Assembly (NCBI RefSeq): GCF_035917975.1
Contig: NZ_CP109130.1
Span: 7,502,001-7,566,000 of the forward strand
Length of the DNA stretch: 64,000 bases
Direction of reading: 5' to 3'
Origin: Streptosporangium sp. NBC_01756
GTDB taxonomy: Bacteria > Actinomycetota > Actinomycetes > Streptosporangiales > Streptosporangiaceae
Shown here: positions 34,330-41,622 of the stretch, piece by piece
Layout of the letters: each line of letters opens with the position of its first letter
Position numbering within the stretch: position 1 is the first letter of the stretch
Program-made: the position numbers and the translations under genes
Notes under the pieces: model-generated
The model's input: the letters and a program-made list of their open reading frames with translations, nothing else
Databases searched by the model: none
Told to the model about the DNA's origin: nothing

Positions 34330-35724
34330 TCAGGCGGCGCGCGTGGCCTGCACGTCGTCCGGACCGCTGTTCAGCCGCGGTAGGACAGCCGGCCCTAACG
34401 GCTTTCCGTTGCGCAGCACGCGAAGCATCATGCTGGGACGCATGAGCGCGGTCGGCGTCTCGACCATGCCCGCCACCCGCATGAACGCCCGGGTCACCTC
34501 GGGGTCGCGGGTCGCGGCGGCGTGCACCTTGGCCACGTACGCGTTGCTGATCCGGACCTTCAGCGGACGGGGGCCCTCCACCTCGGGATAGCCGAGGTCC
34601 CCGCCGACCGACATGTCCCACGGCACGTCGATGACGCGGGAGATGTCGCGGTGGAAACCGTCCGCCTCGAGCACGCCGCGGGCCAGGTGGTCCCGCAGAG
34701 TAACCGCCTCGAGCGCCGCGACCGTCATGCCCTGACCGTACGCCGGGTTGAAGCTGCAGGCCGCGTCGCCCAGCACCAGGAAACCTCTGGGGAACCGGGT
34801 CAGGCGCTCGTACCGGCGGCGGACGCTCGCCAGGAAGCGGAAGACGACCGCGTCGGAGAGCGGTTCAGCGTTCCGGACAACGTCGTAGATGTCCGGCACC
34901 GGAAGGGATTTGGTGAATTCCAGGAACCCGTCAGGGTCGGTCGGCGCGCTGTCGCCGAGCACGCCGGTGAGCGACAGCGCACACTTGCCGTCCTCGATCC
35001 GGGAGAAGAACGCGCCGCGCGGCGCCGCGGGTGACGCCACCGGGTTGATCGACAGGTCGCCGTTCAGAATGGACTCGTCGGGAAGCCGGTAGGTCCTGCT
35101 CGTGTAGCTGATGTTGATCTTGACCCGGTCCTCCTGCGGTCGCTCGTAACCGAGCTCTTCCAGCCAGACCGGTGTCCGCGAGCCGCGGCCGGTCGCGTCG
35201 ACGACGAGGTCGGCGTCCAGGACCTCCTCGACGCTCCCCTCGGCGCGGCGGTGGATCCGCACCCCGTTCACCAGGGCGTTGTCCCGGGTCGTGGTGATGC
35301 CCACGATGTCGGTCAGCTCGATCAGCGTCACGTTGGGCAGGGCGCTTACCCTGGCCCGCACATGGGACTCCAGCATGGGCCGGGTGGCCGACACGCAGAT
35401 CAGCCCGGTGGGGCTCGGCTTCAGCTGGGCGCCGTTGAAGAACCAGCGAAGCTCGCCAAGGTCGCCGGTCGGGATGCCGGCGGCGATCGCACCCGAGGTG
35501 AAGCCGGGGAACAGCTCCTCCAGGATCTGCTGGCCGCGCGCCAGCAGCCCATGCACGTGCCGGCCCTGCGGCACCCCGCGCCGGGCCGTGGTCACGCCGG
35601 TCAGCTCGTCGCGGTCCACGATCAACACCTCGGCGAACGACTCGGCGAGCACTCGGGCCGCGAGCAGCCCGGCCATGCTTCCGCCCAGCACGATCGCGCG
35701 CTGACCTACCTGGTGGCTCATCAC
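34330..35724 (-). CDS. FAD-dependent monooxygenase/epoxidase-like protein
   Basis: The 464-residue protein has the FAD motif AIVLGGSMAGLLAARVLAE at the N-terminus, VVDATGRGSRTPVWLEELGY (DG-like motif) and FLVLGDAACSFNPAYGQGMTVAALEA (GD motif). This group includes polyketide epoxidases and hydroxylases (LasC-like) and recurs in enediyne clusters as I remember. Its task may be epoxidation of the core or hydroxylation of an arm. The GTG at 35724 or ATG at 35721 overlaps the upstream stop (GTGATGA), with GAGGAG properly placed, so it is translationally coupled to the acyl-CoA-dehydrogenase-like gene. Confidence 0.85.
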   Translation of the reverse strand: MMSHQVGQRAIVLGGSMAGLLAARVLAESFAEVLIVDRDELTGVTTARRGVPQGRHVHGLLARGQQILEELFPGFTSGAIAAGIPTGDLGELRWFFNGAQLKPSPTGLICVSATRPMLESHVRARVSALPNVTLIELTDIVGITTTRDNALVNGVRIHRRAEGSVEEVLDADLVVDATGRGSRTPVWLEELGYERPQEDRVKINISYTSRTYRLPDESILNGDLSINPVASPAAPRGAFFSRIEDGKCALSLTGVLGDSAPTDPDGFLEFTKSLPVPDIYDVVRNAEPLSDAVVFRFLASVRRRYERLTRFPRGFLVLGDAACSFNPAYGQGMTVAALEAVTLRDHLARGVLEADGFHRDISRVIDVPWDMSVGGDLGYPEVEGPRPLKVRISNAYVAKVHAAATRDPEVTRAFMRVAGMVETPTALMRPSMMLRVLRNGKPLGPAVLPRLNSGPDDVQATRAA

Positions 35725-36971
35725 GGCAACTCCTCAATGTCGAAGCGGGCCTTGGCCAGCTCACGCTGGGCCTTGGCGGCAAGAAAAACGGTGAAGCCCG
35801 CATGGGTGTGCAACATGGACATGTCCCGCCAGACGCGCTCAAGCCGCTCGCCCCTGCGTACCGCGCTGGAACCCGCGGTGGGCAGCAGGTGCTGCTCGAC
35901 GGCACGCCAGCACAACTGGACCACCTGGTTGCAGATCGTGGCGATGCGCATCTCGAATTCCCTGGTGAACGTGGCCGAGCCGTGCTCGCAGGCCTGCTGC
36001 CACTGCTGCGCCGCGTTGATGATGGCGGCCTCCGCGGTGGCGATCAGGCCGGTGGCCTCGCCGTACCAGTACTGGTAGTCCGGGTCGTGGGTGCGTTGGA
36101 CGACGGGTGGGAACAACGTGGTGCGGCTGCGCATCAGGTCCTCATAGGAGTCCAGGGCTCCCTTGGCGATGCCGATGGCGAGCGCGGCGCTCTCCAGGTT
36201 CATGAAGCTCAACGGCCCGCCGCCGTACTGCGGGTTGCCGTGCAGGCGCAGCCCGGGCGTGCCGCCGGCGACCGAGAACTGGCTCATGTGGCCATCGAGG
36301 GTGAAATGGTCCGGGATGTGGCCGTTCAGGATGGTGATGCTGTGCGATCCGCTGCCGCGCAGGCCGAGCTGCTGCCCCCAGTCGTCCAGCCGGCGCCACT
36401 GGCTGCGCGGCGCGATGAACATCATCGGCGTCGGCGGCTCACCGGCTGTCCCGGAGACCAGGGCGTGGCCCACGAAGTGCGTCGCGTAGGGCGAGCCGGA
36501 GCAGTAGCCCCAGGTTCCGTTGATCACCCAGCCGCCGTCGTCGGCGCGCTCGGCGGTACCGGCCGGCATGACCGTCGCGGGGCAGATGAAGTCGCCGACC
36601 GCGAAGATCTCCTCCTGCGCCTGCTCCGGGAACATCGTGGCGACGGCGAGCGCGTGCGCGGCGCCGAGGGTGTACATCCAGCCCGTCGACGGGCAACCGC
36701 GGGTCAGCGCCATCGAGACGCGCAGGAACGTGTCCACGCCGAACTCGTAGCCGCCGTAGCGGCGAGGCACCAGAATGCGGTAGAAGCCCGCCTTGGCGAA
36801 CGCCTCATGGGTATCCGACGCGTAGAAGGTGCGGTCCTCGGTCTCCTGCTGGCGTTCGACAAGTGAACCCGCGATCGCCTCCGCCCTGGCGACGACGTCC
36901 GCCGGTTTCGGGCCCGGTTCAGGCGGGCGAGGAAAGCCGTGTTCTCCAAAATTCGCGGCGAGAACTGACAT
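35721..36971 (-). CDS. Acyl-CoA-dehydrogenase-fold flavin monooxygenase (HsaA/DszC type)
   Basis: The 416-residue protein starts at ATG 36971. It shows the group D monooxygenase pattern: FAKAGFYRILVPRRYGGYEFGVDTFLRVSMALTRGCPSTGWM, GYCSGSPYATHFVGHA, LRGSGSHSITI and the C-terminal helical bundle. Unlike true acyl-CoA dehydrogenases it lacks the catalytic Glu signature. Such enzymes hydroxylate aromatic or polyketide substrates using reduced flavin from a separate reductase, and the SgcE6-type reductase at 52350 could serve. It is the first gene of the long minus-strand run, with an operator 66 bp upstream. A similar protein is encoded at 46383-47567. Confidence 0.85.
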   Translation of the reverse strand: MSVLAANFGEHGFPRPPEPGPKPADVVARAEAIAGSLVERQQETEDRTFYASDTHEAFAKAGFYRILVPRRYGGYEFGVDTFLRVSMALTRGCPSTGWMYTLGAAHALAVATMFPEQAQEEIFAVGDFICPATVMPAGTAERADDGGWVINGTWGYCSGSPYATHFVGHALVSGTAGEPPTPMMFIAPRSQWRRLDDWGQQLGLRGSGSHSITILNGHIPDHFTLDGHMSQFSVAGGTPGLRLHGNPQYGGGPLSFMNLESAALAIGIAKGALDSYEDLMRSRTTLFPPVVQRTHDPDYQYWYGEATGLIATAEAAIINAAQQWQQACEHGSATFTREFEMRIATICNQVVQLCWRAVEQHLLPTAGSSAVRRGERLERVWRDMSMLHTHAGFTVFLAAKAQRELAKARFDIEELP

Positions 36972-37037
36972 TGACCGCACATCCTTTACTGGAAACGACG
37001 GTGCCGGTTCAGCGTCACAAAACCGCGACAGCGACTG

Positions 37038-37052
37038 CATCTCCTAAATTGC
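37038..37052 (-). promoter_or_regulatory. Cluster operator site (GCA-N5-GGAGATG), minus strand
   Basis: Minus strand GCAATTTAGGAGATG, followed by CAG. It points to the flavin monooxygenase gene at 36971. Only one base separates it from the plus-strand copy beside it. Confidence 0.65.
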
Positions 37053-37053
37053 C

Positions 37054-37068
37054 GCCAGCAGGAAGATG
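37054..37068 (+). promoter_or_regulatory. Near-consensus operator site (GCC-N5-GAAGATG)
   Basis: GCCAGCAGGAAGATG, followed by CCG. It has one mismatch in the GCA half and points to the solute-binding-protein gene 85 bp away. With the preceding site it gives each divergent gene its own copy. Confidence 0.55.
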
Positions 37069-37153
37069 CCGACGACCGGGGCCGATGCCAGCATGGACGC
37101 TGGAACCGACGCGCGCGCCGCGCGCCGGCCGCTCTCGCTCAAGTGGAGGTGTC

Positions 37154-38506
37154 ATGCCCTCGGACGCATCGACAGGCTCACCACCGTTCGTGATCGACGC
37201 CGTGCTGTCCGAATATCCGTTTCCGGCCTTTCTCGAACCGGTCAGGAAGCGGGCCGAGGAATTCGAACAGGCACATCCGGAATACCGGGTCAACATCCGG
37301 GGCTGCTACTACGAGGATTTACCGGCCGAGGTGTCTCGACTGGCGCTGGCCGGCACACCGCCGACGATCGCGTCCTACTACTCCGGCGCGTCCCAGCAGG
37401 CGATCGACACGGTCACCCGCGACGGCCGGCCCCTGTTCACCCCGATCGCCGGCCAGATCGCCGGCCGTACGGAGATCCTCGGCGAGCCGGTCATCCTCGA
37501 CGACCTCATCGCCGCCTGCCGCGGCTTCTACACCAGCGGCGGTGAGATCGCCGCGGTTCCGCTGACGCTTTCGACGATGCTCCTCTACACCAACACCACG
37601 ATGCTGCGCGCGGCGGGCGTCACCGCGGTGCCGCGGACCTGGGCCGAGCTCACCGCGGCGTGCGAGGCGATCGCCCGGCTCGACGGCGGTCCGGAGTTCG
37701 CGGTCACCTGGCCGGACGACGGAAAGCTGTTCCAGCATGCGGTGGCCCAGCAGGGCGGCCTGTTCCTGGACAACGACAACGGCCGGTCCGCGCGCGCCGG
37801 CACGGTCGATCTCACCTCCGCCGAGATCATGTCCTATGTGCACTGGTGGCGGCAGCTCAACGAGCGCGGGCGGTACCTCTACACCGGCGCGTTCGAGGAC
37901 TGGATCGGCACCGGCAAGGCGTTCGCCGAGCAGCGGGTGGCGTTCAAGTTCGGCTCCTCCTTCGAGATCGCCGGCATGACCGAGATCGCCCGAGCGGGCG
38001 GATTCGACGTGTCGGTGAGCAGCCTGCCGCACAACGAGCGGATCACGCCGGTCGGCAACTGGATCGGCGGCGATGCCCTCTGGCTCGCCGGCGGTCTGGA
38101 TCCGGCGCTGCGGGACGGGGCGCTGGCGTTCATCCAGTATCTGAACAGCCCGCGCAACGGGGCCGAGTGGCACAAGGCCAACGGTTCCACGCCCGCCACC
38201 TACGGCGCCGTCGCGGTGCTGGAGGAGGAGGGGTGGTTCGCCGAGCAGCCACGGCACCGGGTGGCCACCGACCAGCTTGAGCAGACCGACGGCTCACCCG
38301 GTTCGAACGGACCGGTGTTCCCCGGCTCGCACGGCATCCAGACCGCGATCATGGCGGCGATGGAGGACGTGCTGCTGCGCGGCGCCGAACCGCTTGCCCG
38401 GTTCACCCGGGCCACCGCCGAGGCGCAGAAGGCACTGGACGCCTACAACGACACCTGCCTCGGCTCCGGACCTCGTGACGAGAGCTGGTTGCTCGTCGGC
38501 ACCTGA
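37154..38506 (+). CDS. Solute-binding-protein-like protein without a signal peptide
   Basis: The 450-residue product starts at ATG 37154 (GGAGG upstream). It matches family-1 extracellular solute-binding proteins: EEFEQAHPEYRVNI, YYSGASQQAIDT, AAVPLTLSTMLLYTNTTMLRAAGV, PRTWAELTAACEAIARL, VAFKFGSSFEI, and ALAFIQYLNSPRNGAEWHKANGSTPAT. Normal members bind sugars or polyols outside the cell. This one begins MPSDASTGSPPFVIDAVL, with no hydrophobic leader and no lipobox Cys, and no ABC permease genes adjoin it. It is probably cytoplasmic. It might bind a glycosylated or enediyne product for sequestration, or be an enzyme on this fold. The function is unknown. Confidence 0.83.
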   Translation: MPSDASTGSPPFVIDAVLSEYPFPAFLEPVRKRAEEFEQAHPEYRVNIRGCYYEDLPAEVSRLALAGTPPTIASYYSGASQQAIDTVTRDGRPLFTPIAGQIAGRTEILGEPVILDDLIAACRGFYTSGGEIAAVPLTLSTMLLYTNTTMLRAAGVTAVPRTWAELTAACEAIARLDGGPEFAVTWPDDGKLFQHAVAQQGGLFLDNDNGRSARAGTVDLTSAEIMSYVHWWRQLNERGRYLYTGAFEDWIGTGKAFAEQRVAFKFGSSFEIAGMTEIARAGGFDVSVSSLPHNERITPVGNWIGGDALWLAGGLDPALRDGALAFIQYLNSPRNGAEWHKANGSTPATYGAVAVLEEEGWFAEQPRHRVATDQLEQTDGSPGSNGPVFPGSHGIQTAIMAAMEDVLLRGAEPLARFTRATAEAQKALDAYNDTCLGSGPRDESWLLVGT

Positions 38507-38529
38507 CCCGGCGCACCAGGCCGCAAAGG

Positions 38530-38575
38530 ACGGTGGCCCGGACGCTCTCAGCGGAAGAGCGATCCGGGCCACCGT
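38530..38575. terminator. Two-way terminator between convergent genes
   Basis: A perfect 13-bp stem (ACGGTGGCCCGGA at 38530-38542 with 38563-38575) continues inward with CGCTCT/AGAGCG pairing. It lies in the 80-bp gap between the convergent solute-binding-protein and DUF2306 genes. Confidence 0.8.
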
Positions 38576-38586
38576 CGCCGTGGGTG

Positions 38587-39309
38587 TCAGTCGCGCACCA
38601 GGCCGCGCGCCGGACCCTCGACCGGCCGTTCGGCGGTCCGGTACAGGAACCACTGGACCAGCATCAGGTTCACCACCCAGCCGACCCAGCGGGCGGCCTC
38701 TCCGAGATAGGTGAAATCCATCTCGATCCCGAACCCGAAGATCACCTCCGCCATCGCCCGGCCCCACAGGTTGTTCATCACCAGCGCGAAGCTGTACAGC
38801 ATGAACCGGCGGTGCAGGGCGTACCGGCCGGTGCGCACCGCCCAGAACCCCACCAGCGTGGTGATGACCCACAGCGAGGTGGACATGAACGCGCCGACCT
38901 GGCCGACCACCGGGGCGAAGCCCAGGATGGCCAGTCCGAGGAGGCCGCCGATCACTGCGGAGGGCACGTAGATCCGCCCGCTGATCCGGTGCACCGCGGG
39001 GTACCGCCTCCGCAGCCACGGCCACACCTGCAGGCAGCAGGTCACGATCGCGACGGTGCTGAGACCGATGTGCGTGAGCAGCAGCGGGTAGTACGCCGGG
39101 AAGCCGTCATGCGCCGGAATCGGCGCCTCGGCCTCCGGGGTGCCGGCGAACGGCACCGCCTGCAGGTAGAGGAACGCGGCTGTCGCCAGCCACAGCGGGA
39201 TGATCCACGGGCGCCGCCAGAACGGCTTCGCGTCGCCCTGCTTGACAGCCGTCGGCGATGGTGACTTGTCCGGCTGGTCAGGCCGGTCCTCATCAATGGA
39301 CAGTGACAC
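38587..39309 (-). CDS. DUF2306-type integral membrane protein
   Basis: The 240-residue protein has a charged N-terminal tail of about 30 residues and then six to seven hydrophobic helices (IIPLWLATAAFLYLQAVPF; YPLLLTHIGLSTVAIVTCCL; VIGGLLGLAILGFAPVV; and others). The family's HRISGRIYVPSAVIGG and ALHRRFMLYSFALVMNNLW blocks have conserved His and Arg. The function is unknown. The His/Arg motif resembles heme-binding cytochrome-like membrane proteins. The GTG start at 39309 has GGAGGA upstream. It is the third gene of a minus-strand unit with the methyltransferase and the DUF2855 protein. Confidence 0.8.
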   Translation of the reverse strand: MSLSIDEDRPDQPDKSPSPTAVKQGDAKPFWRRPWIIPLWLATAAFLYLQAVPFAGTPEAEAPIPAHDGFPAYYPLLLTHIGLSTVAIVTCCLQVWPWLRRRYPAVHRISGRIYVPSAVIGGLLGLAILGFAPVVGQVGAFMSTSLWVITTLVGFWAVRTGRYALHRRFMLYSFALVMNNLWGRAMAEVIFGFGIEMDFTYLGEAARWVGWVVNLMLVQWFLYRTAERPVEGPARGLVRD

Positions 39310-39330
39310 GGTAGTTCCTCCGACCGTCTC

Positions 39331-40434
39331 TTATGGACTAAGCAAATAGGACACACCGGGCGGTTGCGGCTCGGTGAGCAGAGCGCGGAACACCTCCGCC
39401 ACCGCCGCCGGGCCCTGCTGCCGGCGGATGGTGAGCCAGTCGGTCGTCGACTCCAGGAACCGCTGCTCGGCATCGTGGTAGCGGGCGTAGAACCGGTCCT
39501 CGCCCTCGTCCGCCACCGCCTGCTCCTCCACGGCCGGGGTGAAGAAGATCTCCGGCTCCGGCTCGGCCAGGTCCGGCGGCTGCTGTACCGACTCCGGGTG
39601 GGTGTAGCCGACCAGCGCGGTGTGCGCCAGTTCGCCGGGGAACCGCTCGTGGATCGCCGAGATCCGCCGGTGCTCACCGGTGAAGTCGACGAACACCGCC
39701 GGCGCGGGGACCGAGACCGAGTCGAGCGCGTCGTAGCCGGCCACCATGTCGTAGCAGCCGAGGCCGGCGACGAAGTCGACGTTGGCGGCCGAGGTGAGTC
39801 CGATGGTCGGCAGATCGCCGTGCCGGGCCAGCAGGTCGGCCAGCCCGATGGCGGTCCGGCTCGACGCGCTGGTGATCAGCACGGACTTGACCCCCTGTTC
39901 GGTCTGCCCGGCAACGAGATCCGCGAGGTGGAACGACGCGGGGAAAATCGGCCGGAACACGGCCCGGTGATCGTCCAGCGCGTCCGGTTCCGCCGCGCGC
40001 TGGAACGTCCGGTACCAGCTGGGCAGGAATTCGCGCTGCGGCGCCGTGTCGACGAAACCGCGGGTGGTGAGCCGCGCCGCGACCGTGTGGTGGGTGGCCA
40101 TCGGTACGAAGCCGAAGTACCGGCTGCCGACGGGGATGTCGGTGTTGCGTGAGTCGGTCACCCGCAGGAAGGCCCACACCGGCACCCGGCCGTATCCCGC
40201 CGGGCCCGGGAAGGCCGCCCAGAACGGCAGCTCCGAGTCGCCGAGCCGGGCGTAGGTGACGATGTTCATGGTCAGTGCGAATTTCTCGACCGCGAGCCGT
40301 ACCTCACCCGGTGCGAGCACGGGGTGAGGTGCGGGCCGGACTTCGGCGGCCGTCAGGTCGTCACGCCGGACCAGCAGGTCCCAGCTGTCGGCCGCTTCTC
40401 CCTCCAGAGCCGGGGAGTGCCGTCCCTTCAGCAT
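39331..40434 (-). CDS. DUF2855-family protein (MDR-like)
   Basis: The 367-residue protein starts at ATG 40434 with GGAG 6 bp before; an upstream extension would overlap the methyltransferase. The family signature is present: LLVRRDDLTAAEVR, GEVRLAVEKFALTMNIVTYARLGD, WAAFPGPAGYGRVPVWAFLRV, and a Rossmann-like LITSASSRTAIGLADLL. The protein looks like a medium-chain dehydrogenase without zinc ligands. No reaction is established for the family. Relatives occur next to polyketide pathways. Here it is flanked by a methyltransferase and a membrane protein in one operon, so reduction of an enone or quinone intermediate is a reasonable guess. Confidence 0.8.
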   Translation of the reverse strand: MLKGRHSPALEGEAADSWDLLVRRDDLTAAEVRPAPHPVLAPGEVRLAVEKFALTMNIVTYARLGDSELPFWAAFPGPAGYGRVPVWAFLRVTDSRNTDIPVGSRYFGFVPMATHHTVAARLTTRGFVDTAPQREFLPSWYRTFQRAAEPDALDDHRAVFRPIFPASFHLADLVAGQTEQGVKSVLITSASSRTAIGLADLLARHGDLPTIGLTSAANVDFVAGLGCYDMVAGYDALDSVSVPAPAVFVDFTGEHRRISAIHERFPGELAHTALVGYTHPESVQQPPDLAEPEPEIFFTPAVEEQAVADEGEDRFYARYHDAEQRFLESTTDWLTIRRQQGPAAVAEVFRALLTEPQPPGVSYLLSP

Positions 40435-40453
40435 CTGTACTCCAATGCGGGTC

Positions 40454-41272
40454 TCACCGGTGAGGTTTTCTCGCCGAGACGATGACGTAGCCGATCTGGT
40501 CCTTGCGCGGGGTGAAGAAGCCGTGGTGCAGCCGGGAGAACTCGTCGACCGCGTCCGCACCGAACTTGGCCGTCACCTCGTCGCGCATGCGCAGCGCCGT
40601 CTCCAGGTATTTGGCCTTCTGGCCGAAGACCCGCGGACCGCACTCCGTGTACTCCTCGATCTCGAAGCCGGCGGCCCGCGCGTACTCCAGCCACTGCGGC
40701 AGCATGGGCAGCCTCGGCAGCTTGAGGGTGTCCATGAACGTGGCCACCCGGGTCATATCTCCCTTGGCCGTCAAGCTGAAGTCGGAGAAGGAGATCCGGC
40801 CGCCCGGACGCAGCACGCGGTACAGCTCGGCGAGCACCTGGTCGAGGTCCGGAGCGTTCTGCAGCGACTCGAGGGCCAGCACCGCGTCGAACGTGGCGTC
40901 CGGATAGGACAGCGACATGAAGTCGTCGTACTCGAATGTCACCGCGTCGCCGACGCCGCCGGCGATCGCACGCTGCACCGCGCGGTCGATCTCGAAACGG
41001 CTCACCGTGATCCCGGTGACCCGCACACCGAACCGCGTCGCCAGGTAGACCGCGGTCTCACCCGGCCCGCAACCGGCGTCCAGAACGTGTTCGCCGGCCC
41101 GCAGGCCAAGGGTGTCGGTCACCTTGCGGGTCATCCGGTGGACGGCCTCGGTCAGCGACGCGTCGTCCTCGCGGTCGTACCAGTACCACATGTGCAACTG
41201 GCCATTGCGCAGTTCGTCGCCGATGGGCGAGCGCTTGTCGTAATGCTCGCCGATATTCGCTGTCTCGCTCAT
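40454..41272 (-). CDS. Class I SAM-dependent methyltransferase (gTMT/C-MT-like)
   Basis: The 272-residue protein has a Rossmann SAM fold: motif I is HVLDAGCGPGETAVYLATRFGVRVTGITVSRFEIDRA, motif II is FDAVLALESLQNAPD, and then LRPGGRISFSDF. The N-terminus MSETANIGEHYDKRS and the WYWYDREDDASL region resemble tocopherol, sterol or geranyl-diphosphate methyltransferases that often methylate carbon or nitrogen. The substrate is unknown. It heads a three-gene minus-strand unit and has an operator 60 bp upstream in the divergent region shared with the other methyltransferase. Confidence 0.88.
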   Translation of the reverse strand: MSETANIGEHYDKRSPIGDELRNGQLHMWYWYDREDDASLTEAVHRMTRKVTDTLGLRAGEHVLDAGCGPGETAVYLATRFGVRVTGITVSRFEIDRAVQRAIAGGVGDAVTFEYDDFMSLSYPDATFDAVLALESLQNAPDLDQVLAELYRVLRPGGRISFSDFSLTAKGDMTRVATFMDTLKLPRLPMLPQWLEYARAAGFEIEEYTECGPRVFGQKAKYLETALRMRDEVTAKFGADAVDEFSRLHHGFFTPRKDQIGYVIVSARKPHR

Positions 41273-41332
41273 ATGCCCATCCGCGTCGCCGGTGTTGGCC
41301 AGGACATCGTGGCTGCCGACCGGTCATGGTCA

Positions 41333-41347
41333 CATCTTTCGGGTTGC
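41333..41347 (-). promoter_or_regulatory. Cluster operator site (GCA-N5-AAAGATG), minus strand
   Basis: Minus strand GCAACCCGAAAGATG, followed by TG. It is 60 bp before the methyltransferase start at 41272. The 350-bp divergent gap contains this site and the next and no genes. Confidence 0.6.
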
Positions 41348-41534
41348 GGTCTTTACCCCCGGGTCGACACCGAAGAAGGCACATCAACAAAAGGCGCTCC
41401 GTGGGGGAGCGGCCCCGATCCGGACGAGTTCGACTACGCCAGGTCTCTCGGGTGAACCGGCACCCCGGCCCGGCCGGATCGGACACCACGAACCCGGCCG
41501 GTGAATCCGAGGAGAACGGCGGCCCGGCCGAGCC

Positions 41535-41549
41535 GCATACCGGAAGATG
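41535..41549 (+). promoter_or_regulatory. Cluster operator site (GCA-N5-GAAGATG)
   Basis: GCATACCGGAAGATG, followed by TCC. It is 73 bp before the methyltransferase start at 41623. The overlapping sequence CCGGAAGATGTCCGG is itself partly symmetric. Confidence 0.65.
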
Positions 41550-41622
41550 TCCGGCCGCCATCGGCGGTGTCACGATCCTATTGGCCCGGCCTGCCCATTG
41601 CCTTTCTTGGGAGGAATGCCTG

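Noticed and set aside
34330..35724. Reading the FAD protein as a tryptophan-halogenase-type chlorinase
   Set aside because: The halogenase WxWxIP motif and catalytic Lys context are not visible; it fits the epoxidase/hydroxylase group better.
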